Below, in pieces: positions 36,695-45,152 of a DNA stretch of 59,936 bases (position 1 is the first letter of the stretch; every line of letters begins with the position of its first letter). This DNA comes from Candidatus Rokuibacteriota bacterium (GTDB taxonomy: Bacteria; Methylomirabilota; Methylomirabilia; Rokubacteriales; CSP1-6), in NCBI GenBank assembly GCA_016866775.1, contig VGLJ01000027.1, positions 1-59,936 on the forward strand, written 5' to 3'. The notes below the pieces were generated by a model. The model searched no databases and was not told the origin of the DNA. It saw only the letters and a list, made by a program, of their open reading frames with translations. The position numbers and the translations under genes are program-made.

Positions 36695-38239
36695 CTACTT
36701 CGCGTCCTTGAGCGACATGTCGAAACCCTTCAACCGCTCGTCAGGGCGCGCCTTCCAACCGACACGCTTGTTGACGCCATAGAGATCGACCTGCTGGTAG
36801 AGCGGCACCGCGGGCATTTCCTCGATCCAGAGCTTGTTGATCCGATGGTACTGCTCGAGGCGCTTCTTCTCGTCCATGATCGATTGCGCCTCGTCGAACA
36901 TCTTGTTGAAGTCCTCGTGATGCCAGTTCACGAAGATCCCCGGAGACTTGAACAACGGACCGTAGACCGTCTCGGCATCGATCGTCGGCGTGCCCCAACC
37001 GATGAGCCACACGGGACCCGCCTTGTGCACGTAGACCATGTTGTTCAGGTAGTTCACGAACTCGTACGTCTTCACGGTGGTGCGGATGCCGGCCTTGTTG
37101 AGCTGCCCGGTCACCGCTTCCGCGACTTCCTTGTCGCGCACGTACCGGCCTTGCGGCCCGTGCAGCGTGATCTCGATACCACCGGAGTGCCCGGCGTCCG
37201 CGAGCAGCTTCTTGGCCCTCGCGACGTCCTGCTTGATCGGCTGGAGCTTGGGGTCGTAGCCGAAGTGCATCGACGTCAGCATCGTGGCAACGCGCACACC
37301 CTTGCCGTCGAGCACGGTCTTGATGATCTCATCCGCGTCGATCGCGTACGCGATGGCTTGGCGCACCCGCTTGTCGGCGGTGGGGCCGTTGTAGAGCCCG
37401 GTCGGCTTGTGATCCTTGTCCATCTGATGCGCGTAGTACATCAGCTGGATCGTGCGGATGCTCGGCGTGGTCGACAGGAAGATCTTCGGGTGCTTGGCGA
37501 TGATGTCCGCCAGGTGAGGCGGGATGTTGACCGCCACGTCGATCTCCCCGTTCTGCAACGCCGCCACGCGCACGGCGTCGTCGGGAATCGGGCGGAACAC
37601 GACGGTCTTGATCTTCGGCGCGCCGCGGAAGTACCCGCCGTTCGCCTCCAGGACGATCTCCTCGTCCTTCGACCACCGCACGAACTTGTAGGGACCGGTG
37701 CCGATCGGATTCTTCGTGATGAACGCGGTGTCCTTGTCGGCGTACGCCTTCGGCGGATACATCGACGCCTGATTGAACGTCATCACGACGGTGAACGTCG
37801 GCCACGGCTTCTTCGTGTGCACGCGCACCGTGTGCGGGTCCGCGATCTCGACGCGGTCGATGGGCGCGAAGAACGTCGCGCCGCGCAGCTTGCCCTGCCC
37901 CTGCGCAAGCCGCTCGAGGCTGAACTTCACCGACGTCGCATCGAAGTCCTCTCCGTTCTGGAACTTGACACCCTTCCGGAGCTTCACCTCCCACGTCGTG
38001 GGCGCGACGAGCCGCGGCATGTCGACGGCCAGGAGCGGCACAACCTTCATGTTGGGATCGCGCTCGTAGAGGGTGTCCCAGATGTTGCCGCCCACGTTCG
38101 AGGCCGGCGTCTCGGACTGGTTCATCATGTCGAGCGTCGACGGGTCGACGCCCTGGGCGATCACGGCTTTGCCCGCCGGCGCGGCCGATGCCGCGACCGG
38201 CGCCGCCAGGGCGAGCACCAGCACCAGGATGATCCTCAT
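36695..38239 (-). CDS. ABC transporter peptide/opine-type substrate-binding protein (family 5)
   Basis: About 514 residues from ATG 38239 (GGAGGAGG 9 nt upstream), with a signal peptide (LVLVLALAAPVAASAA). Family 5 (DppA/OppA) features: YERDPNMKVVPLLA, WEVKLRKGVKFQNGEDFDATSVKFSLER, NPIGTGPYKFVRW, and VRQAIAYAIDADEI. A periplasmic ligand carrier for peptides or similar compounds; no permease or ATPase genes are next to it. The first chromosomal gene beyond the split tRNA. Confidence 0.93.
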   Translation of the reverse strand: MRIILVLVLALAAPVAASAAPAGKAVIAQGVDPSTLDMMNQSETPASNVGGNIWDTLYERDPNMKVVPLLAVDMPRLVAPTTWEVKLRKGVKFQNGEDFDATSVKFSLERLAQGQGKLRGATFFAPIDRVEIADPHTVRVHTKKPWPTFTVVMTFNQASMYPPKAYADKDTAFITKNPIGTGPYKFVRWSKDEEIVLEANGGYFRGAPKIKTVVFRPIPDDAVRVAALQNGEIDVAVNIPPHLADIIAKHPKIFLSTTPSIRTIQLMYYAHQMDKDHKPTGLYNGPTADKRVRQAIAYAIDADEIIKTVLDGKGVRVATMLTSMHFGYDPKLQPIKQDVARAKKLLADAGHSGGIEITLHGPQGRYVRDKEVAEAVTGQLNKAGIRTTVKTYEFVNYLNNMVYVHKAGPVWLIGWGTPTIDAETVYGPLFKSPGIFVNWHHEDFNKMFDEAQSIMDEKKRLEQYHRINKLWIEEMPAVPLYQQVDLYGVNKRVGWKARPDERLKGFDMSLKDAK

Positions 38240-38309
38240 GTCGATAGCCTCCTCCGCGAGGGCGGTCTTTGCCGGTGAACGTCGAGCGAAGCGCTGTGGT
38301 TCCGATACT

Positions 38310-39797
38310 CTAGGGGCCGTCCTCGGATGAGTCAAGGTAACGGAGGGCTTCCTCGCGCGTGGCGACGAGTCCGAGCGCCTGCGCCTCGCGCGCTCGCGTC
38401 AGCAGGGCCCCCACGGCGGGACCTGGCGGCAGCGCGAAGCGTGTCATGACATCCTCGCCGCGCAGGAGCGGCGGCGCCGCGCGGGCATCCTGCTGCTCCT
38501 GCCAGCCGGCCATCAGCTCGCGCACCACCCAGCCGCGCTTCCAGGCGACGAACGGCGAGATCCCGGTGACCGCGGCGGCGTCGGCGGTGACGAGCAGCAG
38601 CAGGTCGCGGCTGTCGTCGGCGAGGTCGCGGAAGAACCGATAGCGCGCGCGGGAAGTGATCTCGCCCGATTGCGCGAGATGCATCGGACGCAGGTGGTGG
38701 CGCACGAGCCGCTCGACGCTCGCGACCGCGCGCCCCGGAAGCCGCAGGCGCTCGCCGATCGCCCGCGCGCGCGCGGCGCCTCGCAGGTCGTGCTCGAAGA
38801 ACCGCACGCGGCCGTCGACGAGCCGGCGCGTCTCCGGCTTCGAGACGTCGTGGAGCAGCGTCGCGAGCCGGAGGAGCTGCGCGCGATCGACGCCGCCGCC
38901 GACTTCTTCCGCGAGGTGGGCGCGCAAGTCGTCGGCGATCGCGCCGAGCTTCGTCAGCCCGGTCACGAGCCGGTCCGCGCCGTCCACCGCGCGCAGCGAG
39001 TGCTCGAGGACGTCGAACCGGTGCGGCCGCGGCTGCGCCGTGCGTCGCATCGCTTCGATGTCGGGAACGAGCGCGCCGAGGAGACCGAGCGCGTCGAGAC
39101 GGCGCAGCGCCCTCCCCGCGCGTGGGAGCCCGAGCAGGAGCAGCAGCTCATCGCGCTGCCGCTCCGCCGACACGCGCGTGAGCCCCGGCGCGGCAACCCG
39201 CACCGCGCGCGTGGCGGCGGCGGTCAGCCGGAACCCGAGGGTCGCTTCGAGACGCACGCCGCGGAGCGCGCGCAGCGGATCGTCGGCGAGGGCGGTCGGA
39301 CCGGCCGGCCGCAAGCGCGCGGCGGCGAGGTCGGCGAGGCCGCCGGTGGGATCGATGACGGGCGCGCCGCCATCGCGGAGCAGCGTGCGCAGCGGTACCG
39401 CGAGCGCGTTGACGGTGAAATCGCGCGCCGCGAGATCCTCTTCGAGGGTCGGCGCGCGCCAGTCGGTGACGTCGAGGCGCCCGGCACCGGCGATGACGCG
39501 CGCGGCGCCGCGCTCTTCGTCGAGCACGAGATAGGCGGCGCTCAGGCGATCCGCAACGCGCCGCGCGACGTCGATCGCCCCGCGCGGCACGGTCACGTCG
39601 ACGTCCACGGCCGGGCGCGTCGAAGGCTGCGTCGCCGGCGGCGAATCGCGAGTCCCTCGTCGCGGGGGCGTGAGGCAGGCGTCCCGCACGGCCCCGCCGA
39701 CGAGCACCGCGTCGCGTCCCGCGCCCGCGGCCACGACCGCCCGCAGCAGCGGCAGCGCGCGCGGGTCGAGCGCCGTCAGCGCAAGCCGCTTCGACAT
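38310..39797 (-). CDS. CCA tRNA nucleotidyltransferase / poly(A) polymerase family protein
   Basis: 495 residues. Class II nucleotidyltransferase head with VLVGGAVRD (residues 32-40) and the DVDVT metal motif; between them lies a low-complexity 25-residue insertion rich in Thr, Pro and Arg. Further conserved parts are EEDLAARDFTVNALA, DDPLRALRGVRLEA, and an HD domain (TLLHDVSKPETRR, HHLRPMHLAQ). It repairs tRNA CCA ends or adds poly(A); the HD domain suggests a CCA enzyme with phosphatase activity. Likely essential and intact. Confidence 0.9.
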   Translation of the reverse strand: MSKRLALTALDPRALPLLRAVVAAGAGRDAVLVGGAVRDACLTPPRRGTRDSPPATQPSTRPAVDVDVTVPRGAIDVARRVADRLSAAYLVLDEERGAARVIAGAGRLDVTDWRAPTLEEDLAARDFTVNALAVPLRTLLRDGGAPVIDPTGGLADLAAARLRPAGPTALADDPLRALRGVRLEATLGFRLTAAATRAVRVAAPGLTRVSAERQRDELLLLLGLPRAGRALRRLDALGLLGALVPDIEAMRRTAQPRPHRFDVLEHSLRAVDGADRLVTGLTKLGAIADDLRAHLAEEVGGGVDRAQLLRLATLLHDVSKPETRRLVDGRVRFFEHDLRGAARARAIGERLRLPGRAVASVERLVRHHLRPMHLAQSGEITSRARYRFFRDLADDSRDLLLLVTADAAAVTGISPFVAWKRGWVVRELMAGWQEQQDARAAPPLLRGEDVMTRFALPPGPAVGALLTRAREAQALGLVATREEALRYLDSSEDGP

Positions 39798-39825
39798 TCG
39801 TGGGTGGGCGAAGCCCCCCTCCGAG

Positions 39826-40710
39826 TCACATCTCGATGCCCGAGGCCCCGATCCGGTACTCCACGATCTCGTCGCTCATCGCGCTGCCGCGATGCTTCAC
39901 CACGCAGAGCATGCGCGCGAGCCGCGTGCCGACGCGCTCGCTCCCCATCACGATGATGGTGTTGGCGGTCGCGCCGGTGTCGCCGGTGGCGACCTTGCGC
40001 GCGAGGAGGTCCTCGAGCCGCGTCTCCTCCGTCGTCACGAGCAGCAGCGTGGTGATCGCGGCGTGGTCGTAGCGGTGCGCGTCGATGAAGTCGCGGTACT
40101 TCCACACCGGCAGGCAGATCTCCATCCCGAGCGTCTCGGCGTCGCGGTGGACGGCCTTCCGGTACAGCTCGTCGAAGATGAAGCACTGGATCGAGTCCGC
40201 CGGCGAATCCATGGGCTCGACGCCGTCGACGACGAGCCGGCGCGTGCCCGCCGCGAAGTGGAAGTAGAGAAACGGCCGCACGGTGTAGAGCGCCTGGTTG
40301 TACGTCGCCTTCCAGTTCCAGTCGAACTCGAAGCTGCCGTCCGGCGTCGGCACCTGGACGTCGCGCACGCGGCCGACCCACGGCAGCGCGTTCGAGTAGA
40401 ACGCGGCCATGTCGTCGGCGGACGGCATCGGCGCGCTCATCGGCGTGACCGTGTGCGTCCACGGCCTCAGATCCCACGCGAACAGCCGCTTCGCGTACTC
40501 GTCGTGCTGCTGCGAGTCGCCGCGGCCGTTCATGTCGAGCACGACGCCGCGCGCGCCGTCCGCCTCGCGGCCGTGATCGGCGAACGTGAGGCCGAGATGG
40601 GTCTTGCCGATGCCCGTCGCGCCGTAGACGACGGTGAGCGTGCCCGGCAGCAATCCGCCGCCGAGCATCGTGTCGAGCTTCGCGAGGCCGGTCGAGACGC
40701 GCGGAGTCAC
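39826..40710 (-). CDS. RecA/KaiC-like ATPase of unknown role
   Basis: About 294 residues from GTG 40710, 11 bp after the DNA ligase stop. The N terminus VSTGLAKLDTMLGGGLLPGTLTVVYGATGIGKTHLG has the KaiC/RadA-type GGG turn and Walker A (residues 30-37); Walker B is RRLVVDGVEP. Later parts (FAWDLRPWTHTVTPM, FDWNWKATYNQALYTVRPFLYFHF) I do not recognise. It lacks a second ATPase domain. Grouped with DNA ligase on one strand, so a DNA-related role is possible. Confidence 0.8.
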   Translation of the reverse strand: MTPRVSTGLAKLDTMLGGGLLPGTLTVVYGATGIGKTHLGLTFADHGREADGARGVVLDMNGRGDSQQHDEYAKRLFAWDLRPWTHTVTPMSAPMPSADDMAAFYSNALPWVGRVRDVQVPTPDGSFEFDWNWKATYNQALYTVRPFLYFHFAAGTRRLVVDGVEPMDSPADSIQCFIFDELYRKAVHRDAETLGMEICLPVWKYRDFIDAHRYDHAAITTLLLVTTEETRLEDLLARKVATGDTGATANTIIVMGSERVGTRLARMLCVVKHRGSAMSDEIVEYRIGASGIEM

Positions 40711-40721
40711 GGCCGCCGATT

Positions 40722-42299
40722 CTACCCCGCGCGTCCCTTGCGGTGAAATTGCGCGTCGTAGAGCGCGCGCAGCTCGGGGAGCGTGGTCGCCTGGCCCGGG
40801 CCCTTGTCGTCGCGCACGCGCGCGATGCGCGCGAAGCGGAGCGCGAGGCCCGAGGGATACGTCGGGCTCTTCTGGATCTCGTTGTACTCGACCTCGACGA
40901 CCACGTCCGGACGCACGCGCACGGTGTACCCGTCGTCGCCGACCGCGAGCGCCTCGAGCCGCTCGGTCATCTCGGTGAACTGGCGATCGGTGAAGCCCTT
41001 GAACGTCTTGCCGACTTCCGCGAGCCCGTCGCCGTCGACGACCGCCAGGTGATAGTTCGACAGCCAGCCCACGCGCCGCCCCGATCCGCGATCGGCGGCG
41101 ACGATGACGCAGTCGACGGTCTCCGGCGTCTTCACCTTGAACCAGCGCTTGCCGCGTCCGCCCGGCGCGTAGCCGGACTTCAGGTCCTTCGCCATCACCC
41201 CTTCGTGCCCGGCCGCGAGCGCCGCCGCGCGAAACGCTTCGGCCTCTTCGGCGGCGCGCGCGATCGTCCGCTCGGCGAGGTCGCGGCCGCCCGTGACGCG
41301 CGTCAGCGCCGCGAAGCGCTCGGCGTACGGGACGTCGATCAGCGGCCGGCCGTCGATCATCAGGCAATCGAAGAGGTGCAGCGCGAGCGGCATCCGTCCG
41401 AGCGCCTCTTCGACGTCGTGGACGCGGCGGAAGCGGCGCATCAGCTCCTGGAACGGCAAGGGCCGGCCGTCGCCGCCGAGGGCCACCACTTCGCCGTCGA
41501 GGATGAACGGCGCCGAGGCGTAGCCGCGGGCACGCGTGACGACGTCGGGGAGACTGCCGGTGACGTCCGACAGGCGCCGCGACCAGATCGCGACGCGCGT
41601 GCCGTCGGAGTGGATCTGCACGCGCGCGCCGTCGTACTTGAACTCCAGCACGGTCTCGCCGCCGTGGGCGCCGAGGACCGCTGCCCAGTCCTCCGCGATC
41701 TCCGCCAGCATCGGCAGCAGCGGAACGAAGAGGCGCGGCTCCGCGCTGTCGAGGGCCGCCGCGCCGCCACGGCGCGCCAGCATCGCGACCGCGGAGAGGT
41801 CCCCGAGGAAGAGCGCCGCACGCCGCGCGGCCTCGGGGGCGGCGTTGACGCCGGCCGCGATCGCCTCGAGGACGAGCCCGTCCGACACGCCCGTGCGCAT
41901 CTCGCCGCCGATGATCCGCGCGAGGTATTCCCGCTCCAGCGATGACGCGCGCGCGGCGAGCTGGAGCAGCCGCGCTTCGCGACGTGCGCGCGAGCCACTT
42001 CCCGACGCATCGGCGATCTCGGCAAATGCCGCCCCGATTGCGGCAATGGTCAGCGGCTCGCCCTGCGCCTCGGTGGGCGCGTCGCCTTGGCCCCGCCGCG
42101 GCCCCGGCAACCCGCGCACGCTGAGCGTCCGCGGATCGGACACGGGAAACGCGCGCCCGCCGAGAAACGCGACGGCGTGCGAAAGCTCGTCCTCGCCCAG
42201 TGTTGCGAGATAAGAGGCGACGAGCGCGCGCTTCTCGAGTCGCCCACGCGTGCGCTCGAGCGCTTGACACAGCTCGGCAAACTGGAGAAATCGCCCCAC
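40722..42299 (-). CDS. ATP-dependent DNA ligase (LigB/archaeal-type)
   Basis: 525 residues. An N-terminal DNA-binding domain (MGRFLQFAELCQALERT...GGEMRTGVSDGLVLEAIA) precedes the nucleotidyltransferase motif I, LEFKYDGARVQIH, whose Lys takes AMP. Other motifs are FILDGEVVALG, EGVMAKDLKSGYAPG and WFKVK, then an OB fold. The three-domain layout resembles archaeal and some bacterial ligases rather than LigD. A second ATP-dependent ligase lies at 54.5-55.5 kb. Confidence 0.93.
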   Translation of the reverse strand: MGRFLQFAELCQALERTRGRLEKRALVASYLATLGEDELSHAVAFLGGRAFPVSDPRTLSVRGLPGPRRGQGDAPTEAQGEPLTIAAIGAAFAEIADASGSGSRARREARLLQLAARASSLEREYLARIIGGEMRTGVSDGLVLEAIAAGVNAAPEAARRAALFLGDLSAVAMLARRGGAAALDSAEPRLFVPLLPMLAEIAEDWAAVLGAHGGETVLEFKYDGARVQIHSDGTRVAIWSRRLSDVTGSLPDVVTRARGYASAPFILDGEVVALGGDGRPLPFQELMRRFRRVHDVEEALGRMPLALHLFDCLMIDGRPLIDVPYAERFAALTRVTGGRDLAERTIARAAEEAEAFRAAALAAGHEGVMAKDLKSGYAPGGRGKRWFKVKTPETVDCVIVAADRGSGRRVGWLSNYHLAVVDGDGLAEVGKTFKGFTDRQFTEMTERLEALAVGDDGYTVRVRPDVVVEVEYNEIQKSPTYPSGLALRFARIARVRDDKGPGQATTLPELRALYDAQFHRKGRAG

Positions 42300-42363
42300 G
42301 CGATTACTGTACGTCGCGCCGTTCGAGCGGCGGCTCTATCGCCGCCATCGCATCGTGGGGGAT

Positions 42364-42540
42364 TTAGCCGACGATGAGCGCCAGCGCGCCCGCCCACGCG
42401 ACGATCGCGAGCAGCGCCGCCCCGGCGCGCAGCAGCTCCGGCACGACGCTCGCACTCCGCACCTGTTGAGTGATTGCGGCCAAAAAAAAGGCGCGACGAC
42501 GACGATGGATCAGCGGAATCGCGAGCGTGTGCGACGACAT
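42364..42540 (-). CDS. 58-residue single-helix membrane protein downstream of lexA
   Basis: Starts at ATG 42540 with GGAGGAG upstream, 19 bp after the lexA stop. A short N-terminal part with RRRR near residue 13 precedes a C-terminal membrane helix (LLAIVAWAGALALIVG). An eight-base T run in the gene (A8 on the plus strand) encodes Phe-Phe-Leu. No family recognised. Being in the lexA operon it is probably SOS-induced; in other bacteria small membrane proteins beside lexA (such as YneA and DivS) block cell division, so a similar role is a reasonable guess. Confidence 0.6.
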   Translation of the reverse strand: MSSHTLAIPLIHRRRRAFFLAAITQQVRSASVVPELLRAGAALLAIVAWAGALALIVG

Positions 42541-42559
42541 GATGGTCTCCTCCCGAATC

Positions 42560-43201
42560 TCAGAAGCCGCGCAACAGGCCGATGACCTTGCCGAGGATCC
42601 GCACTTCGCGCTGCCTCGGATCCACGACGAGCGGAGTCATGGTGGGATTCTCGGGCTTCAGCACGATGCGCTGCCCGTCACGCAGGTAGCGCTTCACGGT
42701 CGCTTCCCCTTCGCCCGTCGCATCGGACGCGACCATCGCGACGACGATGTCGTTCGGATGCGCGGTTTCCTGGCGGCGCACGAGCACGAGGTCGCCGTCG
42801 CAGATGTGGGCGTCGATCATGCTGTCGCCGCGCACGCGCAGCGCGAACACGTCCTCGCCGCCGTTCGGCAGCGCGCCCGGTGCGAGCGGCAGCTCGCCCT
42901 CACGGTTTTCCGCGGCGAGCAGCGGCGCACCCGCGGCGACGCGACCGAGAACCGGCACCGTCCTGAAGCCCGCGAGGGCGCCGGGCTCCGAGAGCGTGAG
43001 CGCGCGCGACGTGCGGCCGGCGCTGTGCCGGCGCTGGAGCATGCCCTTCCGCTCGAGCGCGCGGAGGTGATCGAACGCCGCACGCGGCGTGACTCTGAAC
43101 TTCTCGCCGATCTCGCGGACCGTCGGCGGCACGCCGTGACGGGTCGTGAACGATCGAATGAACGCCAGCACTTCGCGCTGCCGTCCCGTGAGCTCTCGCA
43201 T
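42560..43201 (-). CDS. lexA: SOS repressor LexA
   Basis: 213 residues from ATG 43201 (GGAGGGTGC upstream). The winged helix-turn-helix is at about 1-65 (RQREVLAFIRSFTTRHGVPPTVREIGEKFRV). The self-cleavage bond is Ala90-Gly91 (VAAGAP) and the catalytic dyad is Ser127 (RGDSM) and Lys170 (TVKRY). RecA filaments trigger its cleavage. A palindrome 29 bp upstream of the start is a likely operator for autoregulation. A small membrane protein follows in the operon. Confidence 0.96.
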   Translation of the reverse strand: MRELTGRQREVLAFIRSFTTRHGVPPTVREIGEKFRVTPRAAFDHLRALERKGMLQRRHSAGRTSRALTLSEPGALAGFRTVPVLGRVAAGAPLLAAENREGELPLAPGALPNGGEDVFALRVRGDSMIDAHICDGDLVLVRRQETAHPNDIVVAMVASDATGEGEATVKRYLRDGQRIVLKPENPTMTPLVVDPRQREVRILGKVIGLLRGF

Positions 43202-43229
43202 GCACCCTCCTCGCTCAGCCCCGACGATA

Positions 43230-43245
43230 CTCAACGGATGTTGAG
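43230..43245. promoter_or_regulatory. putative LexA operator (CTCAAC-N4-GTTGAG)
   Basis: A perfect 6+6 bp inverted repeat with a 4-bp spacer, CTCAACGGATGTTGAG, lies between the tatB-like gene and the lexA start, 29-44 bp before lexA. It differs from the CTG-N10-CAG and GAAC-N4-GTTC boxes of E. coli and B. subtilis, so it may be a lineage-specific SOS box. Confidence 0.6.
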
Positions 43246-43281
43246 GTTGTCCACCAAAAAAAGAGGGCGCTCGCGGGCTCC

Positions 43282-43752
43282 TTACGTGGGCTCCCAGGGG
43301 TCGCAGACCGGGCAGCGGATGAAGCCTTGCTCCTGCGCGGCAGCGAACGTCGCGAAGTCCACGCGCTCGCCCGCCGGAATGCGGCGTGCCCAGTCGCACG
43401 CGCTGCGATGGAAGAGCTTGGAGCCCCGCTGGGCGCAGTACGGCGCGGTCGACACCGCGACGGGTGTCGGTGACGACAGCTCGGCGGGCGTCGCTTCGGT
43501 CTCCGAAGGAAGCGTCTCGAGTGATGCGGCCGTGGACGGCGCCGGCGTTTCGATCGGCGGCGCGATGACCGGATCGGGCTCGTTGATCTTCAGATTCGTC
43601 TCGACGGTCGAGCGGAACTCGTCGCTCGCGCGGCGGAACTCACGCATCGCGCGGCCGAACATGCGGCCGAGCTCCGGAAGCTTCGACGGCCCGAAGACGA
43701 GCAGCGCGAGCACGCCGATGACGATCAGCTCCTGGAAGCCGATGTCGAACAT
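43282..43752 (-). CDS. TatA/TatB-type translocase protein with C-terminal Ada-like zinc domain
   Basis: 156 residues from ATG 43752. The first 60 are a classic TatA/B unit: membrane helix ([25 protein letters not shown]) and amphipathic helix. After a Pro/Thr-rich linker (about 62-105) comes [21 protein letters not shown]...[11 protein letters not shown], matching the metal-binding domain of Ada (Cys-His-Cys-Cys pattern). The Tat system exports folded proteins across the inner membrane; an added cytoplasmic zinc domain is unusual and might bind a partner. No tatC is nearby. Confidence 0.85.
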   Translation of the reverse strand: MFDIGFQELIVIGVLALLVFGPSKLPELGRMFGRAMREFRRASDEFRSTVETNLKINEPDPVIAPPIETPAPSTAASLETLPSETEATPAELSSPTPVAVSTAPYCAQRGSKLFHRSACDWARRIPAGERVDFATFAAAQEQGFIRCPVCDPWEPT

Positions 43753-43862
43753 GCGGCTAGAGTAGCATCGCCGAATCCGGGGAGACGCTGGGCGCGGGCT
43801 TGGCCGAAGTGGGAAAAGACTTCCCACACCGGCGACGGGCAGCGACGGTGGCCGTTGAACCT

Positions 43863-43891
43863 AGGGGCGTGCCCCGATCAGGCACGCCCCT
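43863..43891. terminator. 11-bp inverted repeat upstream of the tat gene
   Basis: A perfect 11-bp stem (AGGGGCGTGCC/GGCACGCCCCT) with a 7-nt loop. It could stop transcription in either direction; the DNA on both sides (43753-44054) has no intact gene. Confidence 0.5.
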
Positions 43892-43952
43892 TAACGGCGA
43901 GACCGAGGACAACATCTACCTGAAGACCGGGGACGTGATCGCTGTCCCGTGA
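43888..43952 (+). pseudogene. possible C-terminal scrap of a polysaccharide-export protein
   Basis: The frame reads NGETEDNIYLKTGDVIAVP and stops at TGA 43950-43952. The ending NIYLKxGDVIxVP is typical of Wza/SLBB export proteins, but only about 20 residues are present and the rest of the gene is absent. A short hairpin follows at once. Weak but specific similarity. Confidence 0.35.
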
Positions 43953-43967
43953 GGGGGCTTCGCCCCC
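43953..43967 (+). terminator. GGGGGC-TTC-GCCCCC hairpin
   Basis: Six-base-pair stem with a 3-nt loop directly following the stop codon of the scrap above. A plausible terminator of the lost export gene. Confidence 0.45.
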
Positions 43968-44003
43968 CGAGCGCTAGACCGGGAGGGCGGGCGCGGTTCT
44001 TTC

Positions 44004-44027
44004 GGGGGGAACGGCGGCGTTCCCCCC
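44004..44027 (-). terminator. 10-bp G6/C6 hairpin after the small cysteine protein gene
   Basis: Perfect 10-bp stem (GGGGGGAACG/CGTTCCCCCC), 4-nt loop, 27 bp beyond the stop codon at 44055 on the minus strand. Same style as the hairpins at 1568, 3173 and 26991. Confidence 0.6.
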
Positions 44028-44054
44028 CTCGTCATGGTTGGGAGGCGCTCGAGG

Positions 44055-44282
44055 CTACACGCCGACCGTGGCGCGGCGGATCGCGCTGCGCGCGCGTGTG
44101 TCGGCATCGCTCGCTCCGTCGATGGTCGAGCGCAGCGCTTCGAGCACCTCGAACGCCGCGGCGTGCGTCGGGCAATACCAGAGCCGGAGCCGCTTCGTGT
44201 CTTCGTCGCGAGCGATCCGGCAACCGCACGGCAACGTGCTGTCGATCCGGAACGTCGGCCCCGGCACCGTCTTCATGATCAT
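44055..44282 (-). CDS. small cysteine-rich protein of unknown function
   Basis: 75 residues from ATG 44282, with AGGAGG 6 nt upstream; ATG at 44276 is also possible. The core is FRIDSTLPCGCRIARDEDTKRLRLWYCPTHAAAFEVL: Cys-x-Cys then Cys-Pro-x-His suggests a small zinc site. A hairpin terminator follows. I do not recognise a named family; good ribosome-binding site and terminator support a real gene. Confidence 0.65.
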   Translation of the reverse strand: MIMKTVPGPTFRIDSTLPCGCRIARDEDTKRLRLWYCPTHAAAFEVLEALRSTIDGASDADTRARSAIRRATVGV

Positions 44283-44373
44283 GGCGCCCTCCTGTCGTAA
44301 CGTACAGGGTCTTGCACCACGCTTCCGTGGACTCTGTCGGAGGGCTGACAGGTGGCAGGGTCAGGAAGGCACG

Positions 44374-45144
44374 CTAGACACCCGCGAGCCTGGCGAGCTC
44401 GGTGAACGAGCCGATCGTCACGTCCGCCTCCGGCGCCGGCTCGCCGTGGGGCGCGAAGAGCACGGTGCGCATCCCGACCGCGCGGCCGCCGCGCATATCC
44501 GACGGCACGCTGTCGCCGACCATCGCCGCATCGGCCGGCACGACGCCCAGCCGCTCCAGCGCCATCCGGAACAACGGCGGCTCCGGCTTCCCGACCACGA
44601 CCGGCGACACACCCGACGCGGCGCTGACGGCCGCCACCAGCGCGCCGCACCCCGGCAGGAAATCGCCGCCTTCGATCGGCAGCCGCGGATCGACGTTCGG
44701 CGTGATGAGCCGGCCCGTCGCCGCGGCCGCGCGAGACGCGACGGTCAGCCGCTCGTACGAGAGGTCGAAATCGTTGCCGACGGTGACCACGGTCGCCGCG
44801 CGGTAGTCCTTCACGTCGACCAGCGTGTGGCCGGCCCGGGTGATCATCGCCGCCACCTCGGGGGCTCCGATCACGAGCACGCGCGACGGCCCGAAGCGCT
44901 GGGTGATGACGTCGCCGATGATCTCGAGCGGGGTGAACGCGTGCTCGGCCACGGTGACGCCGAGGGCGTGGAGACGTCCGAGGATGTCGTCCGCCGTGGC
45001 GCGGGAGTTATTGGTCAGGAAGGCGATCCGCCGGCCGGCGGCGACGAGCCGCCCGAGCGTCTCGGCGGCACCGGGGCTCAGCGTGTTGCCGTTCCAGACG
45101 CACCCGTCGAGATCGAAGACGAACCCCCGGACGCGCTCGAGCAC
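44374..45144 (-). CDS. HAD-IIA (NagD-like) phosphatase
   Basis: 256 residues. Motif I is GFVFDLDGCVWNG, motif II is AFLTNNSRATADDIL, and the C-terminal motifs are VVVGKPEPPLFRMALERLG and AAMVGDSVPSDMRGGRAVGMRTVLF. The large C2 cap sits between residues about 80 and 175. Such enzymes dephosphorylate nucleotides, pyridoxal phosphate or glycolytic by-products. 8 bp downstream of the glycogen-synthase-like gene, so possibly linked to sugar-phosphate metabolism. Confidence 0.88.
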   Translation of the reverse strand: MLERVRGFVFDLDGCVWNGNTLSPGAAETLGRLVAAGRRIAFLTNNSRATADDILGRLHALGVTVAEHAFTPLEIIGDVITQRFGPSRVLVIGAPEVAAMITRAGHTLVDVKDYRAATVVTVGNDFDLSYERLTVASRAAAATGRLITPNVDPRLPIEGGDFLPGCGALVAAVSAASGVSPVVVGKPEPPLFRMALERLGVVPADAAMVGDSVPSDMRGGRAVGMRTVLFAPHGEPAPEADVTIGSFTELARLAGV

Positions 45145-45152
45145 GTCCGGAC

